Assembly (NCBI GenBank): GCA_009767595.1
Contig: VSDK01016794.1
Location: 59,500-123,499, forward strand
Direction of reading: 5' to 3'
Origin: Symbiodinium kawagutii
Taxonomy: Eukaryota; Sar; Dinophyceae; Suessiales; Symbiodiniaceae
DNA length: 64,000 nucleotides
Position 1 is the first letter of the stretch. Each line of letters starts with the position of its first letter. Of the stretch, positions 25,991-37,517 are shown one piece after another. The notes under the pieces are model-generated. The model did not search any database. It worked only from the letters and a program-made list of their open reading frames with translations, and was not told the origin of the DNA. The position numbers and the translations under genes were made by a program.

Positions 25991-26580
25991 GCCAGGTTCG
26001 ACGGGACAAAAGCCGCGCCTTGAGCGCGAGCGCGAAAGCGTGGCGAAGCGCAGTTGGACCGGCTGCAGTCAACAGGAAGCAACAACCGACAGCAACAGGA
26101 ACCACCGAGAAGCACCAAGACCTTGGTTAGTAATTGATGATCAATTACAGTAAGTTCTAGTTGGTGATGTAATTGTTATCATGTTAGTGATGATCAATTA
26201 CATATGGTCATAATCGTTACAATGTCAATGTCTAGTCAACAGCCACGGTTAATGGTTGGTTAATCAATAATGGTCAAGACGGGTTCATCATAAATATTTG
26301 AAGAATGGTGAATACGAACCATCGAGACCATCGAAACAACGATGACTTGTGATTCTCCTCCCTAAGTCCTATGATTGATTAAACAGGAATGATTTCCTAT
26401 TGATCCTATTCAGAAAAAAACAAACTACCCCCGATCCTATTCAAAAAACAACTATCCCCCATCCTACTAAACATGGTGCTTCCTAAATTCATCAAAATCC
26501 TATGATCAATTCAAAGATTCGCATGCTTCCTCCATCCCATGAACACAAGTTTCTTCCTTCGCAGCTTATAATTCCCAGCC

Positions 26581-26814
26581 TGGATGAAGCTAAGCCCCTG
26601 GTTGATAGGGGGTATCCCCCAAGTTCGCCAAGTGGTTTCCTTTCAGTGGAGAAGCTGCCTTGGAATGCCAAGCATCCAGGCTTCGGGTGACTCCAGCGGG
26701 GCACAACTGGTCCGGATGTTGACTTAATGTTAGCCCTTGAGTGATAAACCATAGATAAACCAAGCCTTTTGGGGGACACCCTCTATTAATCAACCAGGGG
26801 CTTAGCTTCATCCA
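26581..26814. mobile_element. R4 inverted-repeat element, 234 bp
   Basis: TGGATGAAGCTAAGCCCCTG at 26581 is inverted at 26795-26814, with the inverted repeat running about 27 bp. GGGGGTATCCCCC near the left end pairs with GGGGGACACCC near the right. It shares these words with 25733-25990 and 7082-7441, so it probably shows the complete family structure. Confidence 0.75.
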
Positions 26815-29370
26815 GGGCGGGCCTTGTACTGTAATTCTGTGATGATGTTTGATTCGTATTTCAATATATTTCAACCAATGGTTATGCCTGACATTGGGGC
26901 TCCCATGCTGTTTTCTCAACGTTGTGGCTAAATATGTTCCAATGTTCCCCATACATACAGTCTTCAAATGGTTTCAATGTGATTTTGTAGTCAGGGTATC
27001 CCTCCATGTGTTTGTTTTAGCATGCATGCTGCGCACCGTCATTTGGCAAAGAGGGAATCATTGAAACCACCAGCAAAAGCCATTATTTGCCCAGGGACAT
27101 TCATGGGCTGCTGACAGGTGGAAAAAAGCAACACGGAAATCAATACTCATGAGTGTTCTAAGTACCCTATACAATTATGCATCATTAATCATCATCAACC
27201 ATTTAGATCATTTAGATTACCAGCATCAATCATCAATTTACCATATCTCAACCATAGATTGACAATCACCAGTGGTTTCACCCTAGATTAACTGACATCT
27301 TCGGTGCGGCTCACCCATCCGCCGTCGGCATGTTCTGGGTGTCGAGTTTTCACACAGCCAGTGGCACAGATGTGTCCCTGGAGCCACCTGTGGCTTCCGA
27401 CCAAGTTTTGGAGGATCTCAGGCGCCGTGCAGCTGTTGAACCATGGATTCAGATCGCTTGTGTGCAATGCTTGGGCTGGCTAAGCGGTTCGTGGTTGGAT
27501 GTGGATGGGCTGAGCAAAGACTGAGCCAGAGGCAAAATCATAGTCAATTGCGTTTAGCTTAATTAAGCGTTACATGGAGACATGTTTTGTCGATTTTACT
27601 CGAAAAAAGATAGGGGACGGCCTAAAAACGATACCCCAATGGAGTACTCCAAAACTTGGAAAACGATAGGGGACGTTCTAAGCAATCTGTGAATACACCT
27701 CAAGCACATAATTTTGACGCTGCCTCGTATAATTTGAACAAATTGATGGTTATGCAGTGGTTTATTTGGGATTTAGCAGTAGGTGTAGTGGTCGTTTCAT
27801 GGCATCGTTCAAGTCGTTGTTGGTAGGAACGGACTTTTGACATGGGTAATCCTGAACCGCCAAAGTTTCTTCGATCCTCGAAATACTTTTCTTTGGGGGG
27901 ACATAGGTGCATCATTTTTGCTTGAAACCATCCAACCTATGAAAGTACAGCTTGCTACATTTATGTTTTTCATTGGGTTCCAATGAAATAGTGATTGAGA
28001 TCCAAAGCATCGATTGATATCCATTGTGCTCAAGCACAAAGCCCACAAAATCGACTATGTCCGACCCCAAAGCGCGCCCCTACCCCAAATGATGGTTACC
28101 CAAGAGCATAACGACGCTCATATATTTTCCTGCCACCGCCAAAGCAATTTTGCCTCGTGGTGGCAGGAACCTCCAATTCCTGATTTTCTGTAGCTCTATC
28201 AGCTTGTTGTTCGATACTTGCATCATCGTTGCCAGCGTGTTATGGGGGTACCACCGTTAACCACCAACCAACAAGCACCAACCATCGGGGCCTCATGAAT
28301 CCTTCTGGGAAACGTCTACCTGGACCATCATCCCCAGGCGTCGGTGCGCCTACGCTTTGCGAGTCGGTATTCGACAGGCAGCTGCGGCTGTGGTGACGTC
28401 GAGGGCCATGCCATGACGCACACGAACAAAGTTCTGGGGAAGCCGTGCGTTTTGGAGCATTATTTTTGAACGAAGTGGTACCCAAAATAATTTCCAACTA
28501 TAATTCATGATTGATAGGGAAACCATTCAGCAAGCTAGTGCGCCATGAACGGACATCTCTCATCATCTCTCACCGCGCGAAGCGAACGTACCTGTGAGCC
28601 GATCCAAACATCAAGAGAACATGCAGTCACTTGCACCGAAACATGTCGTGAATTCCTATGGCTGCTGAGGTGTTGCTGCAAACTGCTGTGGTTGCTCGCT
28701 GTGTTTCGGGTGAAAGTTGGTGGCGCTCGCTGTTACGGTGACAACCAGCTGACCTGCCTCAGATGATCCGCTTTGACAGGTGACCCTTCTCAGTGGCAGT
28801 CAAGAGCTACTTGAAAACTGTTTCGTGGCAGATGTGATCAATGAAGCCACTGCCCAGGAGCATGGGACAGTGCTTGGCCTATAACATTGATATGTGTGCA
28901 TTTGTTGATGTGCATGTTTATTCAATATAACAATAGATCTATGATCTTTAGTTTTTATATTCTTTAGTATCCACATTAAATTCCACTGAATGCGAAACAA
29001 ACGGGCCAAACCCATCGAATCTTGCTCGGACAATCGCACGGTCTGACCCTGCCCCACAGAATTTCCTCTATCCAGCATGATGACGGTTTCAGCAGCGGCC
29101 CAAATCTTCTTGCTCGTCGTATGTAATGCTATGATTGTTCTTTCACAACACGTGGTAAGAGGATTGTTACCATCCCTAACATACAAAATATACATCAGTA
29201 AAGACAGGTATGAAAAATATAGATATATGCACAATACATGGTGTGTTTATATACTGTTTGCATGTATATATTTATAATATACATACACAGTGTGGTTTCA
29301 TGTAGTACAGTATAGTCTAATACAGCATAGCATAGTTTAGTATGGTATAGTATAGTGTACATCATAATGT
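26815..29370. other. No secure gene
   Basis: A plus frame at 27330-27524 has protein-like composition but no domain. At 27605-27685 the word GATAGGGGACG occurs twice. GC-richer sequence at 28250-28790 yields only short frames. A TA-rich patch lies at 29210-29300. Confidence 0.35.
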
Positions 29371-29436
29371 GGTATAGCGTGGTATGGTATGGTATGGTAC
29401 GGTATGGTATGGTATGGTATGGTATGGTATGGCATG
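29371..29436. repeat. GGTAT pentanucleotide microsatellite
   Basis: About thirteen GGTAT units with a few substitutions; degenerate GGTAT/AGTAT words extend leftwards to about 29300. Confidence 0.95.
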
Positions 29437-29929
29437 GTGTAGTGTAGTATACGGACAAACGTTACAAAGTTGGGGACTACCAAACCAATTGCCCGGGTGT
29501 TCCATGGTTCAATTGGAGTCGATACCTTCCCATGCGCACCAACGATCACGGCTGCTCAACCACCCGCGCAGAGCCCCAAAAAAAACTTGGTGCCTGCCCA
29601 ACCTCAACAAATGGATTGCCTCGCTATTTCTGGCTGTTGCACATGCAGGAAATGAAAAGTTGATGAGCCCTTACTAGTAATGAGCACAAGGGGAGCCCCA
29701 ATCCTGGAGACACCAATCCGATGGGATTCCCGGGAGACCAGGACCTAACGGTGCTGCTGCAACCGGTGCTCCGCGTGTATCGTCCACTGCTGCGTGCGGC
29801 ATGGAAGTCTACAGGTTTTGTGAAGCTGAAGCGTGTGGCGTTGCTTGGTCAAGCGGAATGGGTTTGGAGATGAGTCCTTGCGCTTGTGTGTGTGTGTAGT
29901 TGATGTTGGCATCAAAGTTTAAGCCATTG

Positions 29930-30029
29930 CTGGTTGGTGATTAATTTTTATTTTCCCAAATGTATTAATAGATGGTTGGTTGGTTGACAAGCATATTTTT
30001 CATAGGGAGAGCAGACATCACCAACCAGA
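29930..30029 (+). mobile_element. MITE-C copy
   Basis: CTGGTTGGTGATTAATTTTT at the left and CATCACCAACCAG at the right, with GGTTGGTTGACAAGCATATT inside. Confidence 0.85.
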
Positions 30030-30976
30030 TTGTGGTTGTTTGTTTGCTTTTGTGTTTCTGCTTCTTGTTCATTCTCACATGAGTCCCTTGAAGATGATCC
30101 GAACCTGGTGACGAGAAGGTGAATGGACTCAAGACCTGTTCTGAGAGCGCTTGAAGCAAGGGATTTGTGACGCAGTTGGTATACACACTGCAACACACTG
30201 CAGATAATCTAGTCGCATGCCTGTGCAAAAGCTCGCAAAAGCTTGTGCCATGCAACGTACTTCCCGAACGGCAAACCTGTGCAGATGCTCGGGAGAAGCC
30301 CTGGCAAGCATGTGCTGCAAAGCGAAAACATGACAAACGAAAGCAGAAACCCGAAGAGTGCCCATGAACATGGCCAAAGGCGCAAGCATGGCCAGAATGG
30401 TGAAGCCAGAGTGTTGAACATGTGCATCGGTGATGGCCCAGGATGGTTATTTACAATATCCAATATCTTGTTTCAACATGATGTTTTTCTTTCAACCAGA
30501 CCACTTGCGATGATGGCTGCCATTTATGTGCGCATGTGATGCGCAATGTTGCCTACCAACCAGATATGGTTGATAAATTGCCAGTTTTGTGCCCACCTGG
30601 GCAGCGTTGCTCACCAACCAGATAGCCAGATTTGTGGCTTGTGATTACACTTACAGTCCTAGGACTATATAATTACATAGATACATGTAGATACCCATTG
30701 TTTTATTCTGATGATTGATATGATATTTCGCTTTTGCTGATGGTTAATACCTGCGGCAACGCTGGTCACCAGATAAAATGGTTGCCTCATTACCTGGGTT
30801 CAATCCGTCCTGTAAAAATGTTACATGCTACCAGATACCTGGGCTAGATATTGTTTAGTATGCAGTCCCTTGCAAGTTGCAAGTGTCTGGTATCATGTAA
30901 ACCAGGTAGCCATTTCTGAAGTATATCAACCAGGTACATTAAACATCATCAAACCTGGTGTCCGTCCCCTAGAATC
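30030..30976. other. No gene; small fold-back
   Basis: TTACATGCTACCAGATACC near 30821 is partly inverted as GTCTGGTATCATGTAAACC near 30885. The words ACCAGAT and CACCAACCAGAT recur at 30555-30620. The frames at 30130-30540 overlap on both strands and lack domains. Confidence 0.35.
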
Positions 30977-31095
30977 ATATGGCTGTGGGTCAAAACCCCG
31001 TACCCCTACTTCCCCATCATTAACCATTGTTTTCCCTTTATTGTTGGTTATTAAGCCCCATTAGTTGGTTGGTTAATATTGACCCATAGCCATAT
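30976..31095 (+). mobile_element. MITE-A copy, well preserved
   Basis: CATATGGCTGTGGGTCAAAA at the left and TATTGACCCATAGCCATAT at the right. The outer ATAT occurs on both sides. Confidence 0.9.
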
Positions 31096-31703
31096 CCCTT
31101 TCGAAACAGAGCTTACTCCGGCTGCCATTGACGCAGCTTTCCCAGGTTTCCGCCCTCCAGCGGAATTGACATCAACATGATGCCTTTCAGGATGGGAGAC
31201 CAAGCCGCTTGGCTCGTGTCAAGCAGTGAAAGACGACTTGGGCAAGTCAATGACTGGTGGTTTACTAGCGCTGTTCAATGTTGTTCGCATGAAAACCCGC
31301 TGAAAACCCGCGGGTCCCAGAAAAGCCGCCGGTAGAAGTGTGGAGCATACAATCAGAGCAGGTGTGCCTCAACAAAAGATGTTTGCTGATAGCTGGACTC
31401 CGAATTGCTGGAGATGTCTTGAGGTCTATGAAGGCCTCATACATCCTCATACCATTTCTTCTAGATGTAGGTGTCTCTCATTAAGCCGGAATGCATTCGC
31501 AGAAAAGAAATCTAAGAATAGCACATAAGAGGCTGCATGTAGGCAGCCAGAACGCATTTGTGTCACTTTTGCTGAGTGGAATCATACTTTGGAGAATCTA
31601 GAGGCTGGAACAGTTTGTTCGAAGCCCTTATGAAGCCTAATTATTACACGGGCCAAATTTAAGGCCAAACTTTGAAGCCCGAATTTCTCATGACGGGTTT
31701 GTT

Positions 31704-31823
31704 ACATGGTTGTTTCTCAAGTCATAAGGGGGTTACCCCCACTTATCATCCTTTATTAACCATGTATCATAGTAAACCCACCATTTTCGGGGTTCCCTAT
31801 TTTGAGACACAAACCCTCATATA
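31704..31823 (+). mobile_element. MITE-B copy
   Basis: ACATGGTTGTTTCTCAAGTC at the left and CCCTATTTTGAGACACAAAC at the right. The interior is reversed relative to the copy at 54118. Confidence 0.8.
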
Positions 31824-31988
31824 TGTTCCTGCATTTTAGGTTCTACTTTCATCTTTGCCGTCTTTCTCCACAAGTGCACCAAACAATAAAACAGCTGGTT
31901 GTCAGCTGATCATCTCCATCAAGATATCTCATGAGATATCAGTAAACTCTGCAAAAACCCACCAAAGGACAAGCGACGGCATATAAGA

Positions 31989-32085
31989 CTGGTTGGTGGT
32001 TTCAATCAGTCTTATTTTTCCTAGTAAGTATTAACAAATCATTGGTTGACCAATATTGTCCTTGGGGGTTGAAGCCACCAACCAG
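31989..32085 (+). mobile_element. MITE-C copy
   Basis: CTGGTTGGTGGTTTCAATCA at the left and GTTGAAGCCACCAACCAGAA at the right. Confidence 0.85.
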
Positions 32086-32478
32086 AAGAAGATACTATGA
32101 CCAGGAATCAAGTGCTGCTATTTAAAGATGGTTGCTTCGTGTTGAAATGCTGGTGGTGTCCATGGTGGATCTGAAAAATGGCCCATCGATTAGTGACTTC
32201 ATTTGATTTCCCAATCCTGAAACTGAAACCAACCATTACAACCATTGAGCCAATCATTCATCAATCTGTGGTTCAGTTTTTTTCCCTCATTCACCAATCA
32301 TTCTATAACCATTGAGCCAATCATGAAACCAATCGTTAAACCAATCATTATCCAATCGTGAACATTTCCCATCATCCACCAATAGCGAACTCCATCTATT
32401 TTCAATCCAATCATTCACCAAGAGTTAATCCAATTTTGCATCTAATCATTCACCAACTATTCACCAACTATTCACCAA

Positions 32479-32556
32479 TCATTAACCATTGTTTTCCCTA
32501 TAAAATGGTTGGTTCCCATCCCCCATTATTGCTGGTTAATAATGACCTGTAGCCAC
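32479..32556 (+). mobile_element. MITE-A fragment
   Basis: Internal family words ATTAACCATTGTTTTCCCTA and CCCCCATTATTGCTGGTTAA are present, ending in a decayed GACCTGTAGCCA. It sits in a tract dominated by CCAATCATT words. Confidence 0.6.
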
Positions 32557-33414
32557 CAATCATTCACCAACCATTAATCCAATCATGATCGGACGAAGGC
32601 ATCTCTTCCAGCAAAGTACCATGGCTATTGGCCACTGATTGAAGCCTGCGAGCTTCCGAAAGAGGCACGGCATGGCTGGAGATGATCCGGGACCTTCAGT
32701 GAGTCAGAAAAGCAAGGCCAGTTCCATGTTGTTCATCAAAGAAACGTGGTTTAATATCAATAGAATCATGGTTTCTATGGATAAATCAATTGGGTTTGTC
32801 AATTAAATCATAAAACCATGGGATTCCACCTAAGGTCAGTTGTGATCAGATTGCAAATACGCTCCAGGTGCACCCGCTAGGGCTAGGCAGTCGCTGTGTC
32901 ATGCCAGGAGATTGGGAAGGTGGGTTTCTTGACCATCCAGGCCCCGGGGAGGCAACGGTGAATCCCTACGAATATGGCCATGGCGGCTGGGCTGCTTGAA
33001 ATTTTGTTAGGAAACGTCCACCTTTTCCGCAGATCTTGCCTCAAAGACCTTAGTTGAGGTTAACATGGGTTAACCATCATGGTCATCATCATCATCATCA
33101 GCAGCAGCAGCAGCAGCAGAAGCAGCAGCGGCAGCACTGTTGTTCTTGCTTGGCAGTGGCGGCGCTGGTGTCACCATTATCATGATTGCAGGGACAATTG
33201 CACCAATCCAGGGCAACTGATATCCTCGTACCATTTGCCACATTGCACAGCATTTTTTGGGGTTACCGAGCAACGGAACAAATTCGAGGTAAACCATGAC
33301 GGAATAGATTAACACTCAGAAAAGTCCACATGGAAAACTATCATGTGCCTCGTATTCTTGACTCTTCATTGAAACTACCAAGTACAAGACTTCGGAGCAA
33401 AACACATCAAACAA
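32557..33414. other. No gene; CAT/CAG microsatellite
   Basis: A (CAT)n(CAG)n run occupies 33078-33140. The flanks are unique with no supported exon. Confidence 0.4.
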
Positions 33415-33533
33415 GTAGTGGTTTCTCAAGCCCATATAGGGGTACCCCCCAGTTATCATCCCATATGAATCACTGCTTACAAATAAACCAACCATAGCTT
33501 TGGGGGGCCCAAACTGGCTTCAGAAACCACCAA
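33415..33533 (+). mobile_element. MITE-B copy
   Basis: GTAGTGGTTTCTCAAGCCCA at the left and GGCTTCAGAAACCACC at the right. The right terminus is diverged. Confidence 0.75.
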
Positions 33534-34455
33534 AGGATTTTTTTTCCGCGTCATGGATTTTCCCAGCGTTTGCCCAGCTGATCCATCGACAGGAAAGTGA
33601 CGTAACCTCTGGGCATGCTCAACGTCGTCCAGGTTTACATCTTGAAACTCCAGGAGAGGGTGCGGCAACCAGTGGCGACAAGCACCCAGCATCAGCATTT
33701 GGGTCATGTTGGTACCTACTAACCATCGTTCATAGCCATTAGTAGTGGGAAAACATGGGAAGAACCAGTAGAGTTTTTTGGGGGGCTCACCATTTTTGCA
33801 CAATCCCATCTAATTAACAAAGAGCACCTCGGACCGAGCACCACGGACTCTCTCGGCACAATCTTATTTGATGTTTTCTCGATCAATTCTTATCCGTTGA
33901 TTATGCATGTGTTTTAAATGCAGGTTCCTTTGATGATGTGAACTCCAAGTGTGATTATCTGCGTAGGAGGTTATCATGAATGGATTCCCCCCATGTCTGA
34001 AGCTTTCCCGCAGGTGTCGTCATGTCAGAGGGCCGGGTGTTGCTGACAACTGCGAGATGGGGACGTGGCGCGCTGGGCTTTGAGCTTCAGCAACCGAAAG
34101 AGGCGAGACACCAATGGGCGCCCGGATGTGACGGGATGTGACGGGTGATTGAACTGCCTAGCTCAGCTTGGGAGTGTCATCCATGCGATGGTAGTAGTTA
34201 GGCTTGATACGGCCTGTATACCCCAGCTGGTTTTTGTTCGTGCTATTGTCCTGCTGTGCACATACACAGGTTTACATAACAATTCAAGCCAAAAGGCTGC
34301 ATCTTGCCGCATGAAATTCAAGTTTCATCATTGAAAGGAGCAAGCCGGAGAATATCACATTCCAGAACGAGATCATGGTTCGAGTCTCCTCTTTTTGAAT
34401 GGCTGTGCGAGCGGCATGGCAGAAAAAATCGAGAAACAATTGACACAACAAGAAA

Positions 34456-34513
<58 letters not shown>

Positions 34514-34726
34514 GAAAAATCGATTAAAACAATCAAGAAAAACATCCTCTTCCCAACAGCCGGGGGGGGCCATCCACCAGCTCAGCAGGTGCCCCAGATG
34601 TGCCTCGTGGACGACGAGGAGGCGGGATGCCACGGTGCTAGGTCCGATGGCTGGCAGCTTGGGATGGTCACCGGCAGTGCGCTGCGTAGATTCTGGTGGT
34701 TTTCCAGGCTCCTGGTAGCTCTCAAC
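33534..34726. other. No gene recognised
   Basis: A moderately GC-rich tract. The only distinctive feature is the AATC microsatellite at 34457-34512. Confidence 0.4.
34457..34512. repeat. AATC tetranucleotide microsatellite
   Basis: About fourteen perfect AATC units. Confidence 0.97.
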
Positions 34727-34843
34727 GTGGCTATGGGTCAATATTAACCAACCAACTAATGGGGGATTTCCACCAACAATAATAGGGAAAACAATGGTTG
34801 ATAGGGGGGAACCAGGGGTACGGGGTTTTGACCCACAGCCATG
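34727..34843 (-). mobile_element. MITE-A copy, inverted
   Basis: Starts GTGGCTATGGGTCAATATTA and ends GGGTTTTGACCCACAGCCAT. Confidence 0.9.
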
Positions 34844-35130
34844 TAGCTAAGATAATGCAACAGAAGTCCAGGGAAAAGCTTCTTTGAAGGGTCCACAGGT
34901 CTCAAGATGGACCGGGAGGACGATGATCGATGATGAAGCTACGCACGGGTTTTCCGTGCGATTTCTTGGTGGTAGCTGACTGGTTTGAGGATGAAGAAAA
35001 TTTAGAACATTCAGTGACATTTAAACCTCAAACTCACCTAGAAGTGGCAGCCACTATAGATGAATGATTTACTCATTGAAACTGGTGATGTTAACTTCCA
35101 GAGGATTGTTTCCCAGATAGAAGCAGTGCT

Positions 35131-36383
35131 GGTTGTTTGGTTGTAGTCATTGGATGCGTATCGATGTTTGCTACCTCAGGATGTGGAGAAGGATGAGCCA
35201 TCCAGTGACTCTGAATCTGAAGAGGCACGGAAGGGGATAGTTTGGTGAAGCAAGGCTAATCCAAGAAGGTTCCTTCCCCAGACCCTTGGTCTCCAAAAAA
35301 TGCAGCAAACCCATCCACAAAATTCCGATTTACAGTAGGAAGTCAACAACTCGGGCGACCCGCATCACTTTTCGCGGCTGTTGGTTGACCCATGCTGACC
35401 CTGTCCGGCTCTCTTTGCACAGACGTAACAGGTCCTGCAAGCGTTCTTTTGGGCAGTATACTCCCCTTCAGCTTGCACAATGGGGTTGAACCGAGTTGAA
35501 CGTATTTGAGGTCCTGTTTATTGTTTCCTTGTATTTCACCATGACGTGCAACTGCCACACGCCTACTGTAGTCTGTTGTTGTGATGTATCTATGTCCAAT
35601 TCAGCTCGTAAACAGGGCCTTGAAACTCGTGTAAGAAGCAAAGATTGAGCTTCGGGTGTCATCGCATTGTGGCTACATGTTGTACACCCCACTGAGACTG
35701 ATAGGTTGGCCGCAGGGAAACTACCAGCTAGGCAACCACCAGCTAGTTTAAGGTTGTTTGGTTGTAGTCATTGGATGCGTATCGATGTTTGCTACCTCAG
35801 GATGTGGAGAAGGATGAGCCATCCAGTGACACTGAATATGTCGACTCTGAATATGACGAGGCACGGAAGGGGATAGTTTGGTGAAGCAAGGCTAATCCAA
35901 GAAGGTTCCTTCCCCAGACCCTTGGTCTCCAAAAAATGCAGCAAACCCATCCACAAAATTCCGATTTACAGTAGGAAGTCAACAACTCGGGCGACCCGCA
36001 TCACTTTTCGCGGCTGTTGGTTGACCCATGCTGACCCTGTCCGGCTCTCTTTGCACAGACGTAACAGGTCCTGCAAGCGTTCTTTTGGGCAGTATACTCC
36101 CCTTCAGCTTGCACAATGGGGTTGAACCGAGTTGAACGTATTTGAGGTCCTGTTTATTGTTTCCTTGTATTTCACCATGACGTGCAACTGCCACACGCCT
36201 ACTGTAGTCTGTTGTTGTGATGTATCTATGTCCAATTCAGCTCGTAAACAGGGCCTTGAAACTCGTGTAAGAAGCAAAGATTGAGCTTCGGGTGTCATCG
36301 CATTGTGGCTACATGTTGTACACCCCACTGAGACTGATAGGTTGGCCGCAGGGAAACTACCAGCTAGGCAACCACCAGCTAGT
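35131..36383. repeat. Tandem duplication, units of about 617 and 632 bp
   Basis: Copy 1 runs 35131-35747 and copy 2 35752-36383. They appear identical apart from 15 extra bases near 35835 in copy 2 and a few substitutions beside them. A 67-codon plus frame and a 71-codon minus frame are preserved identically in both. Neither has a recognisable domain, so identity probably reflects recent duplication, not selection. Confidence 0.95.
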
Positions 36384-37136
36384 GTATATAATATGTGTAT
36401 ATTATACAACAAGCTTGTTTGCAGGGTTCTAAGGCAATAGCTACCTCTAATAGTGCAGGTTTTATCCCTATTTATCAACCAAAATACAAATTATATAGTC
36501 ATTGATCATGTTGACCATTAGTTGGCAAACCCGTGGAATGAACCAACCCTTCTAAACCCTTGTAAACCCTCAAAAATTCTTCAAACCATTGGTCAACAAT
36601 TAGGGTTGGACAAACCCTTTTGACTCATGCCGGTTGGATAAATCCTTATGACCATCATTAAACCCTTATGACCCTGATGACCACTATGAACGCTTGTTGA
36701 CCATTACAAAGCGCCTACTCCAACTCCTCCCGTCCCAGGATCGGTACATCTATGTTCATACTCGCTGCCAAGGCAACGGAGTCGCAAGAGATCAATTGAT
36801 GTCGACCGCCAGATTTCACTGGGTTGGTTGAGGAAATCTTCACGTTAGAGACGCAATAAAATTCTGGCTTGAACCTTGCTGTAGCATTCTTCTCCGTGTG
36901 AGATTGTGTCAAATTCAATCAAATAGGGTAGGAAGTTTCCCACCAGTGAATGGTTCAACTAGAAAACCCTAGTTGATGGATGTGGACCTTGGCTTCACTG
37001 TCACAATGGAAATCCTTGTAGATTTGGAGTACCTCAGGATGGTGGCACCCCAAAATAATCCAAGCGTTTAATAATTCTAAATCGACAGCCAAGTTTGGGT
37101 TTTCTTCAAATGTCGGTGATTTACCATCGGTCCAGG
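36384..37136. other. No gene recognised
   Basis: AT-rich sequence with CCTTATGACC/AAACCCTT words at 36540-36700. No exon is supported. Confidence 0.4.
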
Positions 37137-37195
37137 TATGGTGGTTTCTCAAGCCATAAGGGCATCCAAAAATGGTTGGTTTGTTACTATAAATG
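37137..37195 (+). mobile_element. MITE-B, left half
   Basis: The left terminus and first half of a MITE-B are present, to the family word TTACTATAAATG, and then the homology stops abruptly at 37195. The expected continuation (GGTTGATA then GGATGATTT) is found at 53071-53113. I read these as two halves of one copy split by an insertion. Confidence 0.8.
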
Positions 37196-37215
37196 CCAGC
37201 ATAGTCAAAAGGACA

Positions 37216-37257
37216 GGAATTCCAGCCCGTGTCCAAAAAAGCACGCTTTTTTTGAAA
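37216..37257. repeat. Left 42 bp subterminal repeat
   Basis: The sequence begins GGAATTCCAGCCCGTGTCC and ends GCACGCTTTTTTTGAAA. It matches 52995-53036 in the same orientation with two mismatches (CC against TT). The part AAAAAAGC-AC-GCTTTTTT is an interrupted palindrome. Related words (AATTCTCGCCCGTGTCC, ACCTGTCCGTGT) follow up to about 37320. Confidence 0.9.
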
Positions 37258-37372
37258 TACCTGTCCTTTTTCGATTTTCTCCGGAAATTCTCGCCCGTGT
37301 CCCAAATACCTGTCCGTGTTGGGTTTTTGTGGGTTTTGGGGGTTTGAAGAACAAAACCCAAAACTTAGCTAT

Positions 37373-37480
37373 ATATGGGTGTTTCTCAAAATAGGGTACC
37401 CCCAAATCATCCATTACTAGTCATTTATCGCAATGAATCAACCATTTTTAGGGACCCCTATTTTGAGAAACCACCATATG
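37373..37480 (+). mobile_element. MITE-B copy, intact
   Basis: ATGGGTGTTTCTCAAAATAG at the left and TTTTGAGAAACCACCATATG at the right. It sits inside the left margin of the candidate element and next to the last exon of its transposase-like gene. Confidence 0.85.
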
Positions 37481-37517
37481 TCCATCATCCATCATCCTGA
37501 TCAGCGCAGGCTCTTTT

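Noticed and set aside
30900..30925. GGTAGCCATTTCTGAAG resembling the dinoflagellate spliced leader
   Set aside because: It lacks the core CATTTTGGCTCAAG and is not followed by an open frame, so chance similarity is sufficient.
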